The position numbers were made by a program, and so were the translations under genes. The notes under the pieces were generated by a model that saw nothing but the letters and a program-made list of their open reading frames with translations, ran no database searches and was not told the DNA's origin. Below, in pieces: positions 34,820 through 42,013 of a DNA stretch of 51,845 nucleotides (position 1 is the first letter of the stretch; each line of letters starts with the position of its first letter). Where the stretch lies: positions 1-51,845 of the forward strand of contig JAGWGN010000005.1 of assembly GCA_028867335.1 (NCBI GenBank). Reading direction: 5' to 3'. Origin of the DNA: Microcaldota archaeon (lineage in GTDB: Archaea > Micrarchaeota > Micrarchaeia > Micrarchaeales > CABMGC01).

Positions 34820-35647
34820 ATGTTTGAGAATCTGACCACGGGATGGAGGATAGGGAAGGCGATAAGGAAGCTGGTTTTCGGCGACAAGGGGCTCCTAGTG
34901 TATCCCCTGGCAACTGCGATAGCCGCCATAATCGAGATGGTGGCAATCTTCGGGACGTTTCTTCTTGCAAGCGGGTTCTCAAGCGCCGGCTACATCGCCG
35001 CGCTAATAGCATTCTATGTGATCACCACTTTCACCTCAACATACCTACTGGTTGCAATGCTGCTTGGCTTTAGGGGCTACACCTCTGGAAAGCGGATCTC
35101 CTTCTCGCAGGCGCTCGCAGCAGCCGCCCCTTACTCAAGGCTCATACTCGAATGGGCGCTCTTCTACTCCGTGGTGCTTTTGATCATAAGGCTCATTGAG
35201 TCAAGGATGAGGGGAATCGGGGGACTGATACTCGGCTCCGCAGTGAGCATCGGACTTGCAGTCGCCACAGTCTTTGTGATACCTGTGATAATCGATGAGA
35301 AGGCAGGCCCAATCGATGCGATGAAAAGGAGCACTGACTTCTTTGTCAAGAATTTCGGCAAGTCGGCTGGCGGATTGATATACTCCGACCTCTACAACCT
35401 GATGTTCATAATCGGGGGCATACTAATTGGGCTGCTTGGCGCGGTAATTGCCATCTCCTCAACGCCGCTTCTTGGAGTTCCGGTCTTCATGGTCGGGTTC
35501 TTGGTCCTTATATTTGGCATACTGATGACAACCGTGATGTCAAACGTCTTCAGGTTTGTCCTCTATGAGTACATGAACGGCAAGAAGCTCCCCGAAGGGC
35601 TAAGCGAGGAGCTGATTAGAAGCAGCGTGAAGAAGAAACCGGTCTGA
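34820..35647 (+). CDS. Six-helix membrane protein (DUF6159-like)
   Basis: 275 residues with about six membrane helices and a short basic C-terminus. The N-terminal soluble stretch 'GWRIGKAIRKLVFGDKGLLVYPL' and 'VIIDEKAGPIDAMKRSTDFFVKNFG' in the central loop resemble the DUF6159 family, found in archaea and bacteria with no known function. A TATA-like TTTAAATAG about 30-35 bases upstream suits a leaderless message. It is followed 4 bases later by the lipoate ligase pair. Confidence 0.6.
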   Translation: MFENLTTGWRIGKAIRKLVFGDKGLLVYPLATAIAAIIEMVAIFGTFLLASGFSSAGYIAALIAFYVITTFTSTYLLVAMLLGFRGYTSGKRISFSQALAAAAPYSRLILEWALFYSVVLLIIRLIESRMRGIGGLILGSAVSIGLAVATVFVIPVIIDEKAGPIDAMKRSTDFFVKNFGKSAGGLIYSDLYNLMFIIGGILIGLLGAVIAISSTPLLGVPVFMVGFLVLIFGILMTTVMSNVFRFVLYEYMNGKKLPEGLSEELIRSSVKKKPV

Positions 35648-35651
35648 TGAT

Positions 35652-35936
35652 ATGGAGGGAGTTGCAAGGCACAAGGTGAGCGGGGGCAAGCTTGTAACCG
35701 TAAAGGTCAGCTACTCCGAAAAGATAGAGAGGATACAGATACTCGGCGACTTTTTTTTGCATCCCGAATCCTCACTTTCCCTAATTGAGCAGGCACTGAT
35801 AGGCATAAGCGCCAGTTCGACTTCTGAAGAGATTGCACAAAAAATATTTGATGTGGTAAAAAGCAACTCAATCGAGATGATTGGCGTAACACCAGAATCA
35901 ATTGCGCAGACAGTACTGATGGCGGTGAAGAGATGA
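35652..35936 (+). CDS. lplB: Lipoate-protein ligase accessory subunit (LplB-type)
   Basis: 94 residues matching the detached C-terminal domain of archaeal lipoate-protein ligase, as in Thermoplasma LplB: 'HKVSGGKLVTVKVSYSEK' then 'IQILGDFFLHPESSL' and 'IEQALIG'. The small domain is needed for adenylation of lipoate by LplA. Its stop overlaps the lplA start (ATGA at 35933), giving coupled synthesis of the two subunits. Confidence 0.8.
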   Translation: MEGVARHKVSGGKLVTVKVSYSEKIERIQILGDFFLHPESSLSLIEQALIGISASSTSEEIAQKIFDVVKSNSIEMIGVTPESIAQTVLMAVKR

Positions 35937-36679
35937 AGTGGAGAGTACTGCCCCTTGCGACGCATGACGCATTCTACAACATGGCCACCGACGAGGCGAT
36001 AAGCGACGCCATAGCGGAGAAGAAGGCCCCGCCTACAATCAGGTTCTACCAGTGGAAACCCGGAGCGGTCTCAATCGGCCACTTCCAGTCAATGAACGAC
36101 GAGGTAAATGTCGGGAGGTGCAAATCCTTCGGGATAGACTACGTTCGAAGGAAGACGGGCGGAGGCGCAGTCTACCATGCGGAGAACGGCGAGATAACCT
36201 ACAGTGTGATTGCGCCTGAGGATATGTTCCCAAAAGGGATAATAGAGAGCTACAAGGTGATCTGCGGTTGGGTGGTTGATGGGCTCGCCGAGGTCGGGAT
36301 AGGCGCGCAGTTCGCTCCGATTAACGATATCCTTGTCTCTGGCAAGAAGATCTCTGGCAACGCCCAGACAAGAAGGCGAGGGACTCTTCTGCAGCATGGG
36401 ACGATTCTCTATGATCTGAATGTGGAAAGGATGTTTTCGATACTTAAGATAACAAACGAGAAGATTTCAGACAAGATGATAAAGAGCGTGGAGGAAAGGG
36501 TGACAAGCGTTTTGGGCCACAAAAAGATTTCCGAGGAGAAGCTCTACGAAGCGCTACTCAATGGATTTACAAAGGGCAAGGAGTTTGAATTCGGAAAACT
36601 CTCCCCGGAGGAGATCGAGAAGACAAACATGCTGGTAAAGACAGTCTACAAGACGCAGGAATGGAACTTCATGCGCTGA
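35933..36679 (+). CDS. lplA: Lipoate-protein ligase A, catalytic subunit
   Basis: 248 residues of the biotin/lipoate ligase fold: 'RFYQWKPGAVSIGHFQ', 'VRRKTGGGAVYH' (lipoate and ATP loop) and 'DILVSGKKISGNAQTRRRGTLLQHGTIL', with the catalytic-type Lys in 'GKKISG'. It activates lipoate with ATP and joins it to a Lys of E2 or GcvH-type carriers. The C-terminal domain is the separate LplB just upstream. No lipoyl-accepting protein is coded in the window. The gene ends head-on with lipA, abutting exactly. Confidence 0.9.
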   Translation: MKWRVLPLATHDAFYNMATDEAISDAIAEKKAPPTIRFYQWKPGAVSIGHFQSMNDEVNVGRCKSFGIDYVRRKTGGGAVYHAENGEITYSVIAPEDMFPKGIIESYKVICGWVVDGLAEVGIGAQFAPINDILVSGKKISGNAQTRRRGTLLQHGTILYDLNVERMFSILKITNEKISDKMIKSVEERVTSVLGHKKISEEKLYEALLNGFTKGKEFEFGKLSPEEIEKTNMLVKTVYKTQEWNFMR

Positions 36680-37546
36680 CTATTTCCTGTTGACTATTGC
36701 CGCTATGAAATGCTCTCCCGCCTTGTAGGAGCTGCGTACAAATGGTCCTGAGGCAACGTATAGGAATCCCATCCCCAGAGCCTTCTGCTTGAAGTATTCG
36801 AATTTTGCAGGTGTCACATATTCCTTGAGCTCAAGATGATGCCCCTTTGGCTTCAGGTACTGCCCCATCGCAAGGAAATCGACGCTGGCCTCCCTAAGGT
36901 CCTTCATTGCCTGGAGAACTTCTTCATCTGTTTCCCCTATCCCAAGCATCATTGCCGACTTTGTATACCTTGTGGGGTCAATCTGTTTGACATTTGCAAG
37001 AACCTGCAGGGATTGCCTGTACTGTGCCCTCCTGTCTCTTGCATCTGAAGTTAGCCGCTCCACAGTTTCTATGTTATGTCCGACCACATCCGGCTTTGAT
37101 GCAACAACTTTAGCAAGGCAGCCTGAATCGCCCCTGAAATCCGGTATAAGGACCTCTACAAGCGTGTTTGGGGTCAGTTTCTTTATTTCCTCAACGCACT
37201 TTGCAAAGTGCGCGGATCCCTGGTCCTCCATGTCGTCGCGGCACACTGATGTTACAACGACGTAGGATAGTCCCCACTTCTTGACCACCTCAGCAAGCTT
37301 GTATGGCTCAAGTATGTCTACGCTTGACCCTTTTGCGCTCTTCGATACCGCGCAAAAAGTGCACCCCCTTGTACAAGTCTCTCCCAGAACCATGAAGGTT
37401 GCGGTCCCGGAGCTCCAGCACTCGGTTATGTTTGGGCACTGCGCTTCAGTGCAGACTGTGTGCAGATTAAGTGAGGAGACGGTCTGCTTTATCTCGGCAT
37501 ACTTCTCTGTCGAGGCAGGTTTGATCGTAAGCCACTCTGGTTTCAT
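36680..37546 (-). CDS. lipA: Lipoyl synthase
   Basis: 288 residues, radical-SAM enzyme that inserts two sulfurs into the octanoyl group. Auxiliary cluster Cys32, Cys37, Cys43 ('CTEAQCPNITEC'), radical-SAM Cys58, Cys62, Cys65 ('CTRGCTFC'), and the conserved C-terminal 'VRSSYKAGE' are all present. Together with lplA/lplB it gives both octanoyl conversion and ligation. No lipB-type octanoyltransferase is seen here; LplA may also attach octanoate. Transcribed convergently with lplA. Confidence 0.95.
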   Translation of the reverse strand: MKPEWLTIKPASTEKYAEIKQTVSSLNLHTVCTEAQCPNITECWSSGTATFMVLGETCTRGCTFCAVSKSAKGSSVDILEPYKLAEVVKKWGLSYVVVTSVCRDDMEDQGSAHFAKCVEEIKKLTPNTLVEVLIPDFRGDSGCLAKVVASKPDVVGHNIETVERLTSDARDRRAQYRQSLQVLANVKQIDPTRYTKSAMMLGIGETDEEVLQAMKDLREASVDFLAMGQYLKPKGHHLELKEYVTPAKFEYFKQKALGMGFLYVASGPFVRSSYKAGEHFIAAIVNRK

Positions 37547-37578
37547 CTGGTCACGATCTTCTTGATAAGTTCAGCCTT

Positions 37579-38160
37579 TTAATCCTTTTCTGCGCTCTTG
37601 AGCATCCTTTTGATCTCCTTTAGGATTGGGGGAGAAGTTGTCTGGTCTATGTGGCCCTTGTTGTGGAGCACAATCACCTTTGCATTAAGCTTTCTCTTTA
37701 TCATCTGCGCCGCGCTCATCGGAACATACGCATCGTTGTCAGAATAGATTGCGGTGAACTGATTAGAATGCCTCTTTATCGCCTTCCAGTCGATTGGAGT
37801 GTCAAGCCACGGTGCCATCATCTTCGCGTTTGCCTTGAGCTTGAATGGCTTTACCCTCTTGTCAAGCCAGCTTGCGACTATTATTGCTCCTCCTATTTTT
37901 GCATCGATTCCCTCAAGATACCTAAGGAGCAGCCTCCCCCCGATGCTGTGTCCGATCATAAATAGATTTTCGTCAGGCTTGCCTACAACCTTCGCAAGAT
38001 GCCTGTTCCACACCTCGATTTTTGGTCGATTCGTGTTTGGCATTCTTGGAATTTTTACCTCCACATCCTCCCCGCGAAGCCCCTCTTTTACCCATGCGAG
38101 CCAGTCTCGCGTTGGAGTTCCCATCCAGCCATGGACGATCACCAGTTTTGCCTTATGCAT
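37579..38160 (-). CDS. Small alpha/beta hydrolase (RBBP9/YdeN-like)
   Basis: 193 residues. 'VIVHGWMGTPTRDW' (oxyanion region), nucleophile elbow 'GHSIGG' with Ser72, 'YSDNDAYVPM' with the Asp, and 'LHNKGHI' with the His give a full catalytic triad. The RBBP9/YdeN group acts as a serine hydrolase of unclear substrate. It lies about 30 bases upstream of the lipA gene on the same strand order; whether they share a transcript is unclear. Confidence 0.8.
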   Translation of the reverse strand: MHKAKLVIVHGWMGTPTRDWLAWVKEGLRGEDVEVKIPRMPNTNRPKIEVWNRHLAKVVGKPDENLFMIGHSIGGRLLLRYLEGIDAKIGGAIIVASWLDKRVKPFKLKANAKMMAPWLDTPIDWKAIKRHSNQFTAIYSDNDAYVPMSAAQMIKRKLNAKVIVLHNKGHIDQTTSPPILKEIKRMLKSAEKD

Positions 38161-38209
38161 AATTCAATTAGACCCTGAAACGATATAAAACTACTGCCTG
38201 CTATAAATT

Positions 38210-38710
38210 TCAGTAAAATTTCTTCAGTATGGAAATTATGTCTTTCTTGTCTGCGTTTCTTTTGGCCCTGCTCTTTCTGTAGAGCAAGAGCGCAACCTTC
38301 ATCCTAAGCAGCTGTGCGGGTGCCATGATCCTGCAGATCACCGTCCCTCCATGGTACTTGAGCGTCTTTGTGACTGCAGTTGAGTGCACCTCTTTGTTTG
38401 GGTTCCCAAGTATCTGCCCCTTTATACCAAAGTCTTTTTTATATCCTAAATCAATCTCTATTTTGTTCTCCTTGTCAAAGAGGGTTATTATCTTCCCGTT
38501 TCTTAGTTCAAATCCGCATATTCCAAGCTGCTTTTCCCTTCTCAAAAACTCGGAGTAGTTAAGTGCAACAAGGATGTCTATGTCATTTAACTTTCTGGAA
38601 GGATCCGCAATCAGCTTTACTGCCGCCCCACCAACAATTATGATGTTGCTTCCCCCAAGCGCGATTTCTAACCTGCTGTAGACGTTTGCAATGGTTCCAT
38701 TTTCTATCAA
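38210..38710 (-). CDS. Nucleotidyltransferase-fold protein
   Basis: 166 residues. The nucleotidyltransferase motif is recognisable as 'IIIVGGAAVKLIADPSRKLNDIDIL' (written in parts: GGAAVKL, then NDIDIL), followed by 'KIEIDLGYK' with the third acid. This layout is common to the AbiEii/MNT-type group and to small uncharacterised archaeal transferases. No HEPN partner gene is seen next to it. AT-richer than its neighbours. Confidence 0.65.
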   Translation of the reverse strand: MIENGTIANVYSRLEIALGGSNIIIVGGAAVKLIADPSRKLNDIDILVALNYSEFLRREKQLGICGFELRNGKIITLFDKENKIEIDLGYKKDFGIKGQILGNPNKEVHSTAVTKTLKYHGGTVICRIMAPAQLLRMKVALLLYRKSRAKRNADKKDIISILKKFY

Positions 38711-38724
38711 TGAATCACAGTGCT

Positions 38725-38846
38725 TGGCGGAGGCGGGATTCGGACCCGCGACCTCTAGATTTCTTAGCAGTCATCGCAATAATGCTCATCACTCATAGTG
38801 CTTTGCATATGAGTCTAGCGCTCTAACCAGGCTGAGCTACCCCGCC
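38725..38846 (-). tRNA. tRNA-Met (CAT), with 47-base intron
   Basis: Exons 38846-38808 and 38760-38725. Acceptor stem GGCGGGG/CTCCGCC with discriminator A; anticodon stem CTAGA/TCTAG with CAT. An intron of 47 bases (38761-38807) sits one base after the anticodon, the usual archaeal place (37/38), and would be removed by the bulge-helix-bulge endonuclease. It lacks the GGG/CCC anticodon stem of initiators, so it is elongator Met, or possibly tRNA-Ile with modified CAT. Confidence 0.9.
38761..38807 (-). other. tRNA-Met intron
   Basis: 47 bases between position 37 and 38 of the tRNA. The boundaries follow from pairing of the anticodon stem and a 7-base loop. Confidence 0.75.
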
Positions 38847-38888
38847 ATTTGGGTATACCTACATTCACAGTGAACGATTATATATGTT

Positions 38889-39602
38889 TTAGCCCTCCCT
38901 TCTGAATTGGGCTACCTCCTGTAGTGAGACGCCATCAGGGTTCTCGGAAAACTTCTTGCAGTGCTTCCTTAGTTCGTCAACCTTCCTCATCATCTCCTTT
39001 TGCCTCTCCGATATCTTGGGATCTTTGGTGTGGAACGGATGGGTTGCCCTGTGCACCTCCCATATCCTCTCATGGTCTCCCTTAACCACATTCCATTCCT
39101 TCCAGATATCAAGAACCAGCTCAAGCGAACTCCTCTCTGCCTGCATTGAGTATATCATCTCGTCGCCCCAGATTGAATCAGGAGAGGGTATCCAGGATAT
39201 TTTGTAACCTGGTCCATAGACCCATTCCGCAACTACCCTTGTCCTGTACATGTGCTGCCATGATGCAACAAGCGTTATCTCATCCACTTCGGGAAATTCG
39301 CGAAGCATAAGATTCTTGGCATAGTAGAGGTTGCTTGTGGTGTCTATAGAATCCGACTCGATGCGTATCTTCGAGCTGTCAACCCCTTTGGAGATAAGCC
39401 TGTCTCTCATAGACTCCGCCTCGCTTTTTGGCGGCCTTTTCTTGAATCGATATCCATACCCACCAGCAAATATGACCTTGTCCGCGTCTCCTCTCTTTAG
39501 CAAAAAGAGTGCCGTGTCGGCAGCGGCAATGGTTAAAGTTGAGGCCACTCCCTCGCCGCTAAGACCCTCTCCAACTGCAACTATCGCCTTGTTACTTATC
39601 AA
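38889..39602 (-). CDS. DUF218 / YdcF-SanA-like protein
   Basis: 237 residues with the DUF218 fold: an early strand with 'AIVAVGEGLSGEG', 'KVIFAGGYGYRF', then 'SEAESMRDRLISKGVDSSKIRIESDSIDTTSNL' and 'ITLVASWQHMYR', the conserved points of the YdcF/ElyC group. Members in bacteria touch envelope sugars or bind SAM; archaeal function is unknown. It lacks the membrane helix often present in this group. It is closely followed upstream by the ROK kinase gene, 9 bases apart. Confidence 0.7.
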   Translation of the reverse strand: MISNKAIVAVGEGLSGEGVASTLTIAAADTALFLLKRGDADKVIFAGGYGYRFKKRPPKSEAESMRDRLISKGVDSSKIRIESDSIDTTSNLYYAKNLMLREFPEVDEITLVASWQHMYRTRVVAEWVYGPGYKISWIPSPDSIWGDEMIYSMQAERSSLELVLDIWKEWNVVKGDHERIWEVHRATHPFHTKDPKISERQKEMMRKVDELRKHCKKFSENPDGVSLQEVAQFRREG

Positions 39603-39611
39603 ATCGCCTCT

Positions 39612-40544
39612 TCAAATCTCTTCGCCGATCCCTTCTGCGTATTTCCAGTATGCTGCCCCAAGAAAACCAGCATCGTCTCCAAGCCTTGTGACCTCGATCT
39701 TGGGCATCCTGTTTATTGTGTGCAGTGCCGTGCGCTTTCTTATCCCATCCATTAGGATTTCCCGGTTGTTTAGCATTATCGATCCTCCCAGCCTCACGAG
39801 CTCGGGATCATAGGCATTAATCATGTTTGCCACCATGATCGCGTTTATCCTAGAGATCCTATCCACGATCTCCGCAGAAACCCTGTCTAGCCTGTAGCTC
39901 TCAAACAAGTACTTTGCGGTTATCTTCCTCCCCCTTAAAATCGAATGAGCGTCTTTCCACTCGGTTTCCAGGAGCTGCTTTGCGTATCTCGGGATGCCGT
40001 TTCCTCCGGCATACGCCTCCCAGTGTCCGTAAGCGCCGCAGTTGCACCTAAGTGTGCTGTTGAAGTCGACGGTCATATGCCCAACCTCGTGCGCATTCCC
40101 GTCCTTTCCCCAGACGAGCTTGCCGTCAAGTATGACTCCCGCCCCGATGCCTGTGCTGAGCGTCACGTAGACGATGTTTTTTAGGTTGCGCTTGTTGTCC
40201 AAAAACCTCTCGGCAACGACAGCTGCCGCGCAGTCGTTTATCAGGCTTGCCTTGGCCCCAAACTCCCTCTCCACCTCCTTCACTATCTTGAAATTCTTTA
40301 CGTCAAGGTTTGGGGGATTAAGGAGAATCCCGGCCTTTGCGTTCATCGGACCAGGCGCGCAGATGCTGATGTTTTCTATGCCCCTCTCGCCATCGATTGT
40401 CCTCTTTATCTGTTTTGCGAGCTTGCCCAGGTCGGTGTTCTCCACAGTCTTTCTTATGATTGTATACTCCTCCAGGTCGACCGCAACAACTGCGACCCTG
40501 GTCTTTGTGCCACCTATGTCAATCCCGACTAGTTTTTGCATCAT
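39612..40544 (-). CDS. ROK-family sugar kinase
   Basis: 310 residues. ATP site 'GIDIGGTKTRVAVV' at the N-terminus, 'YVTLSTGIGAGVILDGKL', sugar-binding 'HEVGHM', and the zinc-like motif 'CNCGAYGHWEAYAGG', where the usual second half CxxxE reads HxE (the family often has Cys here). ROK kinases phosphorylate glucose, mannose, fructose or N-acetylhexosamines. A sugar kinase in front of the DUF218 gene and phosphatase could be part of nucleotide-sugar supply. Substrate unknown. Confidence 0.85.
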   Translation of the reverse strand: MMQKLVGIDIGGTKTRVAVVAVDLEEYTIIRKTVENTDLGKLAKQIKRTIDGERGIENISICAPGPMNAKAGILLNPPNLDVKNFKIVKEVEREFGAKASLINDCAAAVVAERFLDNKRNLKNIVYVTLSTGIGAGVILDGKLVWGKDGNAHEVGHMTVDFNSTLRCNCGAYGHWEAYAGGNGIPRYAKQLLETEWKDAHSILRGRKITAKYLFESYRLDRVSAEIVDRISRINAIMVANMINAYDPELVRLGGSIMLNNREILMDGIRKRTALHTINRMPKIEVTRLGDDAGFLGAAYWKYAEGIGEEI

Positions 40545-40596
40545 CCTAACAGACCTGATAATTGTTTTCTCTTTAAAAGCATGACTTAGTAATCGT

Positions 40597-41205
40597 TTAC
40601 TTCGAAAACGGCAAACCTCCGTCTATCGTCCCCTTTCCCATCTGGATTATCTTTCTGTTTGCGATGTCCAGCACAGTTATGGACGAGTTGGGTATCGGCG
40701 CCTGGGCATTTGGCATCAGATCGTCATCGTATTTTTTGTCTATCGCCGCAACCGCCGCGCGTATCGGGTCGTAGTGTGAGATTGCAAGCGAGACGCCCTC
40801 AGGAAGGCCTTCCATGAATCCCCTCATCCTCCCCTTCAGCGTTTCCCATCCCTCCATCCCCCTGCTGTAATCTGACCGTATCTCATCCGCGACAAACCGC
40901 CTCATGATCTCCTTGGATTCAAATCCCATGTCCTCAAAGCTGCCAAAGCCCCTTTCGCGTATCCTCTCCTCCAGCTTGGGCCTGACCGCTATCGCCTCCG
41001 ATATTATCTGGGCCGTCTGGATGGCCCTTTGTATCGGGCTTGAGAAGAAGCACGCAGGCTTTTGGATTTTCTGCAGCTTCTGTGCGACCTCTCGGGCCTG
41101 CGAGATTCCAAGTTCCGTGAGGGGGTATCCGTCCGTTTTGCTGCTTAGCACCTTGTTTAGGTTGGTCTCGCTCTGCCCGTGCCTTACGAAGATCACAATC
41201 GCCAT
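40597..41205 (-). CDS. Histidine phosphatase (phosphoglycerate mutase-like)
   Basis: 202 residues. 'VIFVRHGQSETN' holds the catalytic His9, with 'SSPIQRAIQTAQII' and the later 'LAISHYDPIRA' with the second His. The superfamily includes cofactor-dependent phosphoglycerate mutases and broad phosphatases; the short length and divergent sequence favour a phosphatase. It follows the tRNA-Gly gene and precedes the ROK kinase on the same strand. Confidence 0.8.
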   Translation of the reverse strand: MAIVIFVRHGQSETNLNKVLSSKTDGYPLTELGISQAREVAQKLQKIQKPACFFSSPIQRAIQTAQIISEAIAVRPKLEERIRERGFGSFEDMGFESKEIMRRFVADEIRSDYSRGMEGWETLKGRMRGFMEGLPEGVSLAISHYDPIRAAVAAIDKKYDDDLMPNAQAPIPNSSITVLDIANRKIIQMGKGTIDGGLPFSK

Positions 41206-41236
41206 CAGACCACTTTTCTTAGGAATCAGTAGAAGA

Positions 41237-41309
41237 TGCGAGCACGGGGATTTGAACCCCGGCTATTGGGTTGGAAACCCAAAGTCCTACCAGGCTAGAC
41301 TATACTCGC
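41237..41309 (-). tRNA. tRNA-Gly (TCC)
   Basis: 73 bases. Acceptor stem GCGAGTA/TGCTCGC with discriminator A, anticodon loop TTTCCAA (anticodon TCC), and T loop TTCAAAT are present. CCA is not encoded. No intron. Its acceptor stem differs from tRNA-Gly(GCC) at 45254 by one pair. Confidence 0.93.
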
Positions 41310-41333
41310 AGTAGAATGTTATTGGCTCAAATG

Positions 41334-41963
41334 TTATTTAAAATGCGAGGATTTCGGCTCGTGGGCGAGCACTGTTATCGCAAGTATCATCCTCACCGCC
41401 TTCTCGATTGTCTTCTCGTCCATGCTCGGCAGATTCGGGTTTCTCATCGAGATCGCCTGCTGGTGCGAGAGCGGTATGTGGATAAATCCCGCCTTTCTGA
41501 TCTTGAGCTCCTGCGCGAGCTTCATTATCTCATAGAACGCCTCGTTGCACATGTATGTGCCCGCAAAGAAGGAGAACTCGGCCGGGATTCCGCCCTTCTG
41601 CAGCGCGTTTCTTATCTTCTTTAGCGGAAGCTTTGAGTGGTAGGCCATCTTGCCGTCCGCCTCAAGCGTCTCGTCGCTCTCCCCCTCCTTTCCGATCGTG
41701 TAGAAGTTGTTGATCGCAACACGCTCTAGCGAGACGTGCCCCTTGACCGCAAGGCCTGTCCCGATTATTATGTCAGGATTCTCCCTAATCACCGCATCGC
41801 GCAGCATCTTCGCGGCAACCTTGTGCTTTGTGGGGAGCTCGATCCCGATTATCCTCGCGTTTCTGATCCTCTTTCCGTTCAGCTGCCTTGCGATGATGCC
41901 GCTGAGGTTTGTCTCGTATTCAAGGTATGGCCCGAACCCTGCCAGAAGTATAGTGTGTGTCAT
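41334..41963 (-). CDS. pcp: Pyrrolidone-carboxylate peptidase
   Basis: 209 residues, cysteine peptidase of family C15, which removes N-terminal pyroglutamate from peptides. Catalytic Glu80 ('SLERVAIN'), Cys139 ('GTYMCNEAFY') and His162 ('FIHIPLSHQQ') are all in place, and the start 'LLAGFGPY' is typical. The usual archaeal length is about 200. It lies near the HMG-CoA synthase, transcribed in the same direction with about 50 bases between. With the GGCT-like gene at 24209 it could deal with pyroglutamyl compounds, by inference. Confidence 0.9.
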   Translation of the reverse strand: MTHTILLAGFGPYLEYETNLSGIIARQLNGKRIRNARIIGIELPTKHKVAAKMLRDAVIRENPDIIIGTGLAVKGHVSLERVAINNFYTIGKEGESDETLEADGKMAYHSKLPLKKIRNALQKGGIPAEFSFFAGTYMCNEAFYEIMKLAQELKIRKAGFIHIPLSHQQAISMRNPNLPSMDEKTIEKAVRMILAITVLAHEPKSSHFK

Positions 41964-42013
41964 AGAATCGATACTTAAGCGCAGAAAAGGCTTATATTCC
42001 CATCATCGCCCTC

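Noticed and set aside
38210-38710. AbiEii or MNT toxin-antitoxin system
   Set aside because: Only the nucleotidyltransferase-like gene is present; no partner gene of the expected type is adjacent.
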